Source of the DNA: a virus
Virus record (IMG/VR): IMGVR_UViG_3300010885_006641
Location: 1-52,426 of that record
DNA: 52,426 bases
Direction: 5' to 3' (one strand)
Shown: piece by piece, positions 7,325 to 15,137 of the stretch
How positions within the stretch are numbered: the stretch's first letter is position 1
Layout: each line of letters opens with the position of its first letter
Translations under genes and position numbers: made by a program
The notes under the pieces: generated by a model
Databases searched by the model: none
What the model was told of the DNA's origin: nothing
Seen by the model: only the letters and a program-made list of their open reading frames with translations

Positions 7325-8035
7325 ATGGCTTTTGTAATCGCTGATCGAGTCCAAGAAACAACAACCACATCGGGTACTGGGGCTATTGCACTCAACGGAA
7401 CTTCTCCGGGGTACCAGACATTTGTTTCTGGAGTTGGTTCAGGGAATAATACTTACTATTCAGTATATGACCGTACTTCTGGGATATGGGAAGTGGGTTA
7501 TGGTGTTGTTACTGCGGGGTCTCCAAACACTATATCCCGGGTAACTGTAATTGCAAACTCATCTGGGACTACTACTCCTGTTAATTTAGTAGGTAATTCT
7601 GCTACTGTTTTCTGTACATACCCTGCGGAAAAGGCAGTAAATCTTGATGTTAATGGTAACGTCAGCGCTCTGGGTACAGTACAGTCCGCAGTATGGAACG
7701 CTGCACCTATCGGCCCTATATATGGCGGCACTGTGCTTACTACATATAATGCTGGGGATATGGTAGTCGCATCAGCGGCTAATACATTAACTACACTTCC
7801 AATTGGCCCTGCGAACTACGTATTAACTTCTAATGGGGTTACTGCAACATGGACTGTTGCACAAACAGCTTCTGCAAGTGGGGTAAATACACAAGTCCAA
7901 TATAATTCAGGTGGAAGCTTTGCCGCGGCAGCAAACTTTACGTATACTGGCAATGATGTAAATATCCCGTTTGGCCCGTCAAACTCCGCTACGTCTGCCG
8001 CTAAAGTGGCGCTAGCACTTTCGATGATCGCTTAA
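7325..8035 (+). CDS. Short tail fibre with shared anchor domain
   Basis: Residues 1-110 of this 236-residue protein are clearly paralogous to the N-terminus of the 1132-residue fibre at 11483: both have ADRVQET, a Tyr-Tyr-x-(V/I)-Tyr-Asp strand, a WEVG-G motif, TVTAG/VVTAG-(S/T)-PNT and VFCTYPAEKAV. I read this as a virion-anchoring domain. The C-terminal half (YGGTVLTTYNAGDMVVASAA) is typical of tail-fibre shafts but lacks the long repeats and S74 domain of its paralogue. AAAGGAACC precedes the ATG. It may be a stunted second fibre or an adaptor that mounts other fibres. Confidence 0.75.
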   Translation: MAFVIADRVQETTTTSGTGAIALNGTSPGYQTFVSGVGSGNNTYYSVYDRTSGIWEVGYGVVTAGSPNTISRVTVIANSSGTTTPVNLVGNSATVFCTYPAEKAVNLDVNGNVSALGTVQSAVWNAAPIGPIYGGTVLTTYNAGDMVVASAANTLTTLPIGPANYVLTSNGVTATWTVAQTASASGVNTQVQYNSGGSFAAAANFTYTGNDVNIPFGPSNSATSAAKVALALSMIA

Positions 8036-8036
8036 T

Positions 8037-8354
8037 ATGGCAATTAACTACAAAGTAGCTCAAGCATCAGGCGTAACAGCATCTACAGCGGTGTATACCC
8101 CTAGTACGTCAGGAGTTCAAGCGACTATTATTGGGCTGTTAATCGCAAACACAACTAACTCCGCTGCGACAGTCACGGCTACTTTAAGCAACTCAGGTGC
8201 ATCTACTAGCTTAGCCTATAATGTATCAATTGCGAAGGGTACAGCATTAGATATGCTGAATTCCTCCAAGGTTGTGGTGCCTTATGGGTATACTGTTTCC
8301 GTTGCTTCATCCAACGCAGTTGACGTAACAATCTCTGTAGTAGAGGTGAGTTAA
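8037..8354 (+). CDS. Small beta-rich virion protein
   Basis: The 105-residue protein is Thr/Ala/Ser/Val-rich with an alternating beta pattern (ATIIGLLIANTTNSAATVTA), consistent with an Ig-like or fibre-cap fold. It begins 1 nt after the previous stop and shares the A of its terminal TAA with the next ATG (8354), so it is co-translated with the flanking fibre genes. No family is recognised with confidence. Confidence 0.65.
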   Translation: MAINYKVAQASGVTASTAVYTPSTSGVQATIIGLLIANTTNSAATVTATLSNSGASTSLAYNVSIAKGTALDMLNSSKVVVPYGYTVSVASSNAVDVTISVVEVS

Positions 8355-10162
8355 TGGCATATATTGGGCAAATACCAAACGTTAGCACTATACAAGATAG
8401 TAACGGGAATAATGTAACTACTCTTGCTAATACTGGCACGCAAACAGGTCTAGCGACTTCTATAGTTGCTACAGATTTTGAAGTATCTACGGGTAACACA
8501 ACATCCGCACAGCTTAACCCCAACGCGACATTTAACGGGGCGATAGAGAATATTTACTATTACCAGAGTATCTCTATTCTAATATCTAATGATCAAAGTG
8601 GTACATTGATCATCAATCAATATATTGACGCCGCAGGAACACAAAAGACAACCTCATGGGTGTACACCCTCACTGCGGGTCAAGGGTTTAATAGATCGTT
8701 TTCCGGTAACGGTAATTATTTTAATTTATCGTTTACTAATACTGGTACCACTGCTACTACAGCATTAGCGATTCATACTGCATATGGGGTTATTCCGGTT
8801 TCCACTAGCCTTGGAAACACAGCTACAGCAATCAATGAGATTAATGGGGCACCCCTTTCATTAGGCCAGACCGCATCTGCAAACAGTATTCCTGTTGTAT
8901 TAGCTTCGGATCAATCCCCACTTCAGGTCACAGTTTCTAACCCAGTCAATACAGTAACAGTTGCTAACCCCGTTACGTCTGTGGGTATCACTGGCCCTGT
9001 TACGGTTGCTAACCCCGTTACGTCTGTGGGTATCACTGGCCCTGTTACGGTTGCTAACCCAGTCAATACTGTTGCGGTTTCTAATACAAACTTATCGGTT
9101 ACGGATTCCATACTTGCTGCCGCTCAATCTACGGATAACCCGATCAAAGTATCAATTACTGGTGATGAATCAGGTGACTTCGCCGGGGTTAATATTCTTG
9201 AGCAAGTTGTATCGGACGGAACAGGCATTGCGTTTAACACTCGCACATTAAATGCACCAAAGGTTGACGTTAATAACGCACAGATACCTTCTGATGCTCC
9301 CCCTAGTGCAACTCTTTACTTGGGCGTGAACGTCCCTCAGATGATTGATACTACTGGGTATCAGTCGGTTGTATTCCAGCAGTCGGCTGCAGTTGCAATT
9401 ACGGTTACACAATCAAATGACGGTGTGAACTTTACAGCGGTTCTGGGCATCCAGATGACAGCTACTGCTACCGCATATGCTAGTGCTACCGCAGCTACTG
9501 CATCGGCTGTCTACGCGTTCCCTGTTGCTGCACGCTACATGCGTTTCCAAGCGGCTACTGCGACATCACTTATTGTCTACTTACGCCAAACACCATTCGC
9601 AAGCTATGCTTCATTTGGGTTACCTTCAGTAGTTATTTCAAGTGGTACAGTCACCGCCAATACGCAGGGCGGTACAGCGGTAGGTGCTGCCCCAGCTACA
9701 AACCCTAACTTAGTTGCAGGTACAGACTATAACGGTTTAGTTCGCCGTATCCAGACGGATACAAACGGTAACTCGCAGGTGGTGGGTCAGCTACCACAAG
9801 GCTATCAGGTCGGTGCGTATAACGTTACCTATTCAGGGCATACCTCTTCGATCAACCCAATCACTGCTACACTATCAACAGTTAACCCCGTTATGATGGG
9901 TGGGGTTGACCAAGCCAACACTGCGAGAAGAATTCAGACTGATCCATTTGGAGCGCCACTTGTTAAAGGAGTGCCAAGCTCACCTGCCCAACAGTCTATT
10001 GAAGAATTATTGACTCAAATTTTAGGAACTCTTCGCGTGCTGACACACTACACATACGAAGGGCAACTGAGAGATGGCTTCCGTTCTTCCGCTGACGAGC
10101 CTGATAGTATGTTAGCGGATTATCTCAACCCAGCTTCAACTTTTAGCAATATGACCAATTAG
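8354..10162 (+). CDS. Tail fibre/receptor-contact virion protein with tandem repeats
   Basis: The 602-residue protein starts MAYIGQIPN, a start typical of fibre-like proteins in environmental phages. The first 190 residues form beta-rich domains. Residues about 196-245 hold the tandem repeat unit NPVTSVGITGPVTVA, a collagen-free beta repeat. The middle (residues 300-410) resembles a discoidin/jelly-roll-like module (YQSVVFQQSAAVAITVTQSN), and the C-terminus (residues 540-585) is helical (IEELLTQILGTLRVLTHYTY), which could trimerise. No enzymatic motif is seen. The protein is probably part of the baseplate-less podoviral fibre set. Confidence 0.65.
   Translation: MAYIGQIPNVSTIQDSNGNNVTTLANTGTQTGLATSIVATDFEVSTGNTTSAQLNPNATFNGAIENIYYYQSISILISNDQSGTLIINQYIDAAGTQKTTSWVYTLTAGQGFNRSFSGNGNYFNLSFTNTGTTATTALAIHTAYGVIPVSTSLGNTATAINEINGAPLSLGQTASANSIPVVLASDQSPLQVTVSNPVNTVTVANPVTSVGITGPVTVANPVTSVGITGPVTVANPVNTVAVSNTNLSVTDSILAAAQSTDNPIKVSITGDESGDFAGVNILEQVVSDGTGIAFNTRTLNAPKVDVNNAQIPSDAPPSATLYLGVNVPQMIDTTGYQSVVFQQSAAVAITVTQSNDGVNFTAVLGIQMTATATAYASATAATASAVYAFPVAARYMRFQAATATSLIVYLRQTPFASYASFGLPSVVISSGTVTANTQGGTAVGAAPATNPNLVAGTDYNGLVRRIQTDTNGNSQVVGQLPQGYQVGAYNVTYSGHTSSINPITATLSTVNPVMMGGVDQANTARRIQTDPFGAPLVKGVPSSPAQQSIEELLTQILGTLRVLTHYTYEGQLRDGFRSSADEPDSMLADYLNPASTFSNMTN
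8960..9049 (+). repeat. Two identical 45-bp tandem repeats
   Basis: Copies at 8960-9004 and 9005-9049 are identical and in frame (15 residues, 'VANPVTSVGITGPVT'); degenerate partial units flank both sides. Suggests recent duplication. Confidence 0.95.
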
Positions 10163-10170
10163 GAGTTTCT

Positions 10171-10815
10171 ATGATTATCCAATCCCAAGTAGGCTCACTG
10201 CCTTCAGCACGTCAAACCGCTGGTACACCTAACATTCCCGGTGGTACTTTTGGTGAGGCATATGTTTCCGAACTAGCCCCCGTATATTATTCACTCATGA
10301 AAGCAGGTAAGATTTTCTCAATCGCTTCTGCCGCTACCACTACCGCCACTTCATTCACTGGTGGTGCTGCTGGTACTCCAATTTTCGGTATCTACAACCC
10401 CGCAACCTCCGGTACTGACCTCGTGCTGTTGCAAGCACGTGTTGGTATTCGTACCACTGGTACTACCGCTGGTACGCTGGATTTTGCTTTCTGGCAGGTC
10501 AACCAAGGTGGTGTGGCTGTAACGGGTACACAGACTCAGGCTCGTAACATGTATTCACAAGCATCTACGGGTTCTACTTCGTACTGCATGATCAACACTG
10601 CAAACACCGCAGCTTTGGCCTCTACACTTGTTGCTCCTTCTGTATCAGTAGGTAACGTAACCACCACCGCTGGTTTGAACGCTTCAGTGTATGTGGATGA
10701 TATTAAAGGTGCAATTATCGTTGCTCCCGGTACATATCTAGCATTCGGTTCGTCTGCAACTCTTGCTGCAGCTTCTATCGACTATTCATTAATCTGGGCT
10801 GAAATCCCTGCTTAA
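10171..10815 (+). CDS. Virion protein (probable head fibre/decoration or tail)
   Basis: This 214-residue beta-rich protein starts MIIQSQVGSLPSARQTAGTP, contains a stretch of Thr/Ala/Gly (FSIASAATTTATSFTGG) and ends SIDYSLIWAEIPA. GGAG lies 8 nt upstream of the ATG (10160-10170 region). A strong terminator directly follows, and its codon use is close to that of the capsid fragment (many GGT, ACC, AAC), so it is likely expressed at high level. The pattern is that of small virion-surface proteins; I do not assign a specific role. Confidence 0.6.
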   Translation: MIIQSQVGSLPSARQTAGTPNIPGGTFGEAYVSELAPVYYSLMKAGKIFSIASAATTTATSFTGGAAGTPIFGIYNPATSGTDLVLLQARVGIRTTGTTAGTLDFAFWQVNQGGVAVTGTQTQARNMYSQASTGSTSYCMINTANTAALASTLVAPSVSVGNVTTTAGLNASVYVDDIKGAIIVAPGTYLAFGSSATLAAASIDYSLIWAEIPA

Positions 10816-10822
10816 TGTAGAT

Positions 10823-10844
10823 GGGGGGACATTCCCCCCTTTTT
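10823..10844 (+). terminator. Rho-independent terminator
   Basis: GGGGGG (10823-10828), loop ACATT, CCCCCC (10834-10839), then TTTTT (10840-10844). It lies 8 nt after the stop of the preceding gene. Confidence 0.9.
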
Positions 10845-10860
10845 AATTAAAGGAAAAATT

Positions 10861-11469
10861 ATGCAAAACGAACTTTCAAATTTTGGCGACAACGCAGTTG
10901 TCAGCATGCAAGCAAACGCATCGATCCCCGAAGGTATGGGTATTGAGGGCTATTGGAAAGTAGAGTGCCGTGATGTTAGCGGTAATCTAAAGTGGGAAGA
11001 CGAGTTCCCCAATCTGGTTGTTTCTGCTGGTAAGCAGTTGATGTTAGATACTTTATTGCGTGGTACTAGCTACTCGGTTACGGGTCCTTTCTTGGGCTTG
11101 ACCAACAAGACCTTGACCCCGCTTGCTACAGATACTTTAACCACGTTAGTTACTACTAACTCTGCTGAGTTTATTAACTACACCGTAGGTGGTTCTGCTG
11201 TTCGTGGTACCGCAGTGTTTGCAGCATCATCTTCAACAGGTGCATCACCTTCTAACGTAACCTCTTCAACTGCAACTGCAGTTACCTACACCATCACTGG
11301 TGCGGGCGGTACGGTATATGGCTGCTTCTTAGTATTGGGCACGGGCGCAGTAAACACCCAGAACTCTACTACAGGTACTTTATATTCCGAAGGTAACTTC
11401 ACAGTAGCAAAAGCAACTACCGCTGGCGACACAGTTAGCGTAACATACAGCACAACTGCCACTTCCTAA
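10861..11469 (+). CDS. Virion protein with conserved N-terminal motif
   Basis: The 202-residue protein has a helix-poor N-terminus with YWKVECRDVSGNLKWEDEFP (residues 31-50), a motif I recognise from virion proteins of many podovirus-like phages, followed by LVVSAGKQLMLDTLL and a Thr/Ser-rich C-terminal beta region. AAAGGAAAAA precedes ATG 10861. Located between a terminator and the large fibre gene, it may be part of the same tail-fibre module. Function unknown. Confidence 0.65.
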   Translation: MQNELSNFGDNAVVSMQANASIPEGMGIEGYWKVECRDVSGNLKWEDEFPNLVVSAGKQLMLDTLLRGTSYSVTGPFLGLTNKTLTPLATDTLTTLVTTNSAEFINYTVGGSAVRGTAVFAASSSTGASPSNVTSSTATAVTYTITGAGGTVYGCFLVLGTGAVNTQNSTTGTLYSEGNFTVAKATTAGDTVSVTYSTTATS

Positions 11470-11482
11470 TAAGGAGCCTTAA

Positions 11483-14400
11483 ATGGCTTTAGTTGTTGCT
11501 GATCGTGTTCAGGAAACGGGGACCGTATCTACGGGTACGGGCTCCGTTAATCTTGCTGGTGCTGCGTCTGGATATAAGTCTTTTATAACCGCGGTTGGTT
11601 CTACTAATACTACGTACTACTGTATTTATGATCCGTTGGCATTCCAATGGGAAGTAGGTATAGGTACAGTCACGGCGGGTACACCCAATACCTTAAGCCG
11701 TACTACAGTTCTTGCGAACTCATCAAATAACACATCGCTAATTAGTTTCAGCACTACAAACACACTTACTGTGTTTTGTACATACCCGGCTGAAAAAGCT
11801 GTTTATACAGATATAAGCAACAACGTAACACTCCCCGCAGGGCTTACCGTAACTAACGATGCGACTATTCACGGTCTTACTGTTGGAACTGGGGTTGGCA
11901 CAAATAACTCCGTGTTTGGATACCAAGCATTAGCGAGTAGTATCGCTGGCTCTAATTCCACTGCAGTTGGGTACCAATCGCTGTATTCTAATACTACTGG
12001 TTCTAATTCCACAGCAGTTGGATATCAAACATTAAAAAGTAATACTACTGCCTCTAATTCCACCGCAGTGGGGTATGGCGCTGCTACGAATCTAACAGGC
12101 GGTACCAACGATGCTTTTGGATATCAAGCACTTTATGGGGCTTCCGGATCTACTGGTGGATATAATTCTGCATTTGGACAATCAGCGCTATACGCTCTTA
12201 CAACTGGATCTGGAAACGTAGCAATAGGGCAACAATCGCTGTATTCTAATACTACTGGTGTTAACAATGTAGCAGTTGGGTACAACGCACTATTTTATAA
12301 TACTAATACCTCTAATTCCACCGCGGTTGGTTATCAAGCTGCCACTTTTCAAACAAGTAGTAATAATGATGCTTTTGGCGTTAAAGCGCTATATGGCGCT
12401 TATGGTGCATCTACTGGCTCATTTAATTCCGCATTTGGGCAACAAGCATTATATAAAAATACTACTGGTAGCAGTAACATAGCAATTGGGCAACAAACGT
12501 TATATTTTAATACTACTGCCTCTTATTCCACCGCGGTTGGTTATCAAGCTGCCTTTTTTCAAACAGGTGGTAATAATGATGCTTTCGGGTCTAACGCACT
12601 TTCCGGTGCTTCTGGAACATCTACTGGGCAGTATAATGCCGCATTTGGACAGGCAGCGTTATTCTCTCTTACTACTGGTTATACTAACGTAGCATTTGGG
12701 TACGCCGCATTAAAAAGTAATACTTCTGGTGGCAGTAACGTAGCAGTTGGGCCTCAATCGTTATACTTTAATACTAGTGGTAATTTCAACATAGCAATTG
12801 GGCAACAAACGTTATTCTCTCTTACTACTAACAATAACAACACCGCAGTTGGGCATCAAGCTGCCCAGTACCAAACAGGTGGTAACAACGATGCTTTCGG
12901 GTATAACGCACTTCTAGGTACTTCTGGCTCATCTACAGGGACAAATAATGCCGCATTTGGACAGGCAGCGTTATACTCTCTTACTACTGGTAATTATAAT
13001 ATAGCAGTGGGGCAGCAATCGTTATACTTTAACACTATGGGCGTGCAAAACGTAGCAGTGGGGTATCAATCATTATATTCTCAGACTAGTGCTAACCAAG
13101 CGACAGCAGTTGGGTATCAAGCTGCATATTATCAACTATATGGGTACAACGATGCTTTCGGGGCCCAAGCACTATATGGTGCTTCCGGCACATCTACGGG
13201 CACACAAAACTCAGCATTTGGTAGCACCGCGTTAAGAAATAATACTACTGGGTACCAAAATACAGCAATTGGACAGACAGCGTTAATGTCTAATACTACT
13301 GGGAATAACAGCACCGCAGTTGGGTATATGTCGCTGTTTTCTAACACTACTGGCGGTACTAACACAGCAGTTGGGGTTCAAGCTGCCTATAATCAAACAG
13401 GTGGTTTGAATGATGCTTTTGGATATCAAGCACTTTATGGTGCTTCTGGCTCATCTACAGGGACAAATAATGCTGCATTTGGGCAGCAATCTTTAAAAAG
13501 TCTTACAACTGGATCTAACAACGTAGCAGTGGGGTATCAAGCATCACAAGCTATGACTAGTGGTTCTACCAATGTTGCGGTGGGTGGTAGCGCGGCATAT
13601 TCTAGTACTAGTTGTAGCTTCAACGTAGCAATTGGGTATCAAGCGTTATATGCTAATACTACTGGTGGTAGTAACGTAGCGATAGGACTGAACGCACTAT
13701 ATAATAATACTACTGCTTATAACTCTACCGTAGTGGGGTATGGCGCTGCTACGAATCTAACAGGCGGTACCAACGATGCTTTTGGGGGTAACGCACTTTA
13801 TGGCGGTGCCGGAGCTACTGGAACTGGTAACTCCGCATTTGGGCAACAAGCATTAAGGAATAATACTACTGGTAATAACAACGTAGCAGTGGGGCAGCGA
13901 TCATTAATCTCTAATACTACTGGCTCTACCTCCACCGCAGTGGGGTACAATGCTGCCTTTTATCAAACAGGTGGTTTGAATGATGCTTTTGGGTATAACG
14001 CACTTTTCGGTGCTTCCGGAACATCTACTGGGATGTATAATTCAGCATTTGGACAGGCAGCGTTATATTCCAATACTACTGGTAATAACAACGTAGCAGT
14101 GGGGTATCAATCGTTATATCTTAATAATGTCGGTAGTTCCAACATAGCAGTTGGTTACCAATCGTTATATTCTAATACTAGTGGTAATTATAGCGTAGCA
14201 GTTGGCTATCAAGCATTAAATAAAAATACTACTGGTAGCGGTGTAGCAATCGGTTTTGCTGCATTAAGTAATGCTACTACGGGGCAAAATACAGCAGTTG
14301 GTAGTGGCGCGTTATCTTCTACTACTACTGGTACCTATAACACAGCAGTAGGTGCTAACGCGTTAAATATGAATACCGCTGGTAACTATAACACAGCAGT

Positions 14401-14881
14401 TGGTGCTATCAACGCAGGATTTTCTATAACCGGGTCATATAATACGGTTATTGGAGCATATTCAGGAGCAGCAGCGCCTATTAGTGGGTCGGGATCATAT
14501 TGGATAGTATTTTCTGATGGTAATGGTACAGTCGGTGCGTACTACCAAACAACAGGTGCAAACGGGTGGTACCAAAAGAATAACTCAGGTTCTTGGTCAG
14601 TAACTTCCGATATCCGTATTAAGAAAAATGTTGTATCCTTAGAGAACGGATTGTCTGTTATCACTGCCCTACGCCCAGTAGAGTTTGATTACATTAAAGA
14701 TGACCGCCATGATTTTGGTTTTATTGCTCAAGAGTACCAAGAAGTGTTACCTGAGCAAGTCGCTGAAAGCGAAGATGGGATGTTATCCATCAATCAAAAC
14801 TTAGTTCCGTACCTTGTTAAAGCTGTACAAGAACTTGAAGCGGAAGTAAGATTACTCAAACAGCAGTTAAATAAAGGGTAA
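11483..14881 (+). CDS. Long tail fibre with YadA-like repeats and C-terminal S74 chaperone
   Basis: 1132 residues in four parts. Residues 1-115: anchor domain shared with the fibre at 7325. About 141-975: many units of 20-22 residues ending in N-x-A-V-G-Y-x-A-L and YGASG-type loops, similar in style to YadA/trimeric-autotransporter head repeats, which form beta rolls. About 976-1041: fibre tip. Residues 1042-1132: intramolecular chaperone (peptidase S74) starting SDIRIKKNV, with LRPVEFDYI and DFGFIAQEYQEVLPEQV. Ser1042 and Lys1047 have the spacing of the family's Ser/Lys dyad, so self-cleavage before Ser1042 is expected. The chaperone would be released after trimer folding. GGAG at 11472 precedes the start. 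Confidence 0.9.
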   Translation: MALVVADRVQETGTVSTGTGSVNLAGAASGYKSFITAVGSTNTTYYCIYDPLAFQWEVGIGTVTAGTPNTLSRTTVLANSSNNTSLISFSTTNTLTVFCTYPAEKAVYTDISNNVTLPAGLTVTNDATIHGLTVGTGVGTNNSVFGYQALASSIAGSNSTAVGYQSLYSNTTGSNSTAVGYQTLKSNTTASNSTAVGYGAATNLTGGTNDAFGYQALYGASGSTGGYNSAFGQSALYALTTGSGNVAIGQQSLYSNTTGVNNVAVGYNALFYNTNTSNSTAVGYQAATFQTSSNNDAFGVKALYGAYGASTGSFNSAFGQQALYKNTTGSSNIAIGQQTLYFNTTASYSTAVGYQAAFFQTGGNNDAFGSNALSGASGTSTGQYNAAFGQAALFSLTTGYTNVAFGYAALKSNTSGGSNVAVGPQSLYFNTSGNFNIAIGQQTLFSLTTNNNNTAVGHQAAQYQTGGNNDAFGYNALLGTSGSSTGTNNAAFGQAALYSLTTGNYNIAVGQQSLYFNTMGVQNVAVGYQSLYSQTSANQATAVGYQAAYYQLYGYNDAFGAQALYGASGTSTGTQNSAFGSTALRNNTTGYQNTAIGQTALMSNTTGNNSTAVGYMSLFSNTTGGTNTAVGVQAAYNQTGGLNDAFGYQALYGASGSSTGTNNAAFGQQSLKSLTTGSNNVAVGYQASQAMTSGSTNVAVGGSAAYSSTSCSFNVAIGYQALYANTTGGSNVAIGLNALYNNTTAYNSTVVGYGAATNLTGGTNDAFGGNALYGGAGATGTGNSAFGQQALRNNTTGNNNVAVGQRSLISNTTGSTSTAVGYNAAFYQTGGLNDAFGYNALFGASGTSTGMYNSAFGQAALYSNTTGNNNVAVGYQSLYLNNVGSSNIAVGYQSLYSNTSGNYSVAVGYQALNKNTTGSGVAIGFAALSNATTGQNTAVGSGALSSTTTGTYNTAVGANALNMNTAGNYNTAVGAINAGFSITGSYNTVIGAYSGAAAPISGSGSYWIVFSDGNGTVGAYYQTTGANGWYQKNNSGSWSVTSDIRIKKNVVSLENGLSVITALRPVEFDYIKDDRHDFGFIAQEYQEVLPEQVAESEDGMLSINQNLVPYLVKAVQELEAEVRLLKQQLNKG
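12067..12120 (+). repeat. 54-bp exact repeat in fibre gene (copy at 13732-13785)
   Basis: Identical 54-bp blocks at 12067-12120 and 13732-13785 code the unit VGYGAATNLTGGTNDAFG. They are 1665 bp apart in the same frame, so recombination between them would drop 555 residues of shaft without a frameshift. Confidence 0.9.
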
Positions 14882-14918
14882 TCGGGCACCCTACTGTAGT
14901 CCGAACAAGGAGAGTTAC

Positions 14919-15089
14919 ATGAATTTAGAATTAGACATTCAAGAAGTACAAGCAATTGCAGCAACTTTAGGTAAATTGCCTACCGAATCCGGGGCTTGGA
15001 GCCTATACATGAAACTACAGAGCAAGCTTGAACAAGAAACTAAGGCTCCTGCCCAAGAGGTAGCGCCCGCACCTGCTCCTGTAGCATAA
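14919..15089 (+). CDS. Small phage protein (56 aa) after the long fibre
   Basis: The 56-residue product begins MNLELDIQEVQAIAATLGKL and ends in an Ala/Pro/Glu tail (EVAPAPAPVA). AAGGAGAG (14908-14915) gives an excellent ribosome binding site 4-5 nt before ATG 14919. The N-terminal pattern (N-L-x-L-x-IQEVQ-x-I...LGKLPT) recurs in many environmental phages as a stand-alone short protein of about 60 residues; function unknown. A terminator follows immediately, closing this transcript with the long fibre gene. Confidence 0.8.
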   Translation: MNLELDIQEVQAIAATLGKLPTESGAWSLYMKLQSKLEQETKAPAQEVAPAPAPVA

Positions 15090-15100
15090 TAAGTACGTCA

Positions 15101-15124
15101 TGAGGCCTTCGGGCCTCAGCTTTT
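15101..15124 (+). terminator. Rho-independent terminator (UUCG loop)
   Basis: TGAGGCC (15101-15107), loop TTCG, GGCCTCA (15112-15118), then GC and TTTT (15121-15124). It follows the 56-aa gene and lies just before the next fibre gene. Confidence 0.85.
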
Positions 15125-15137
15125 ATAAGGGTGAAGT

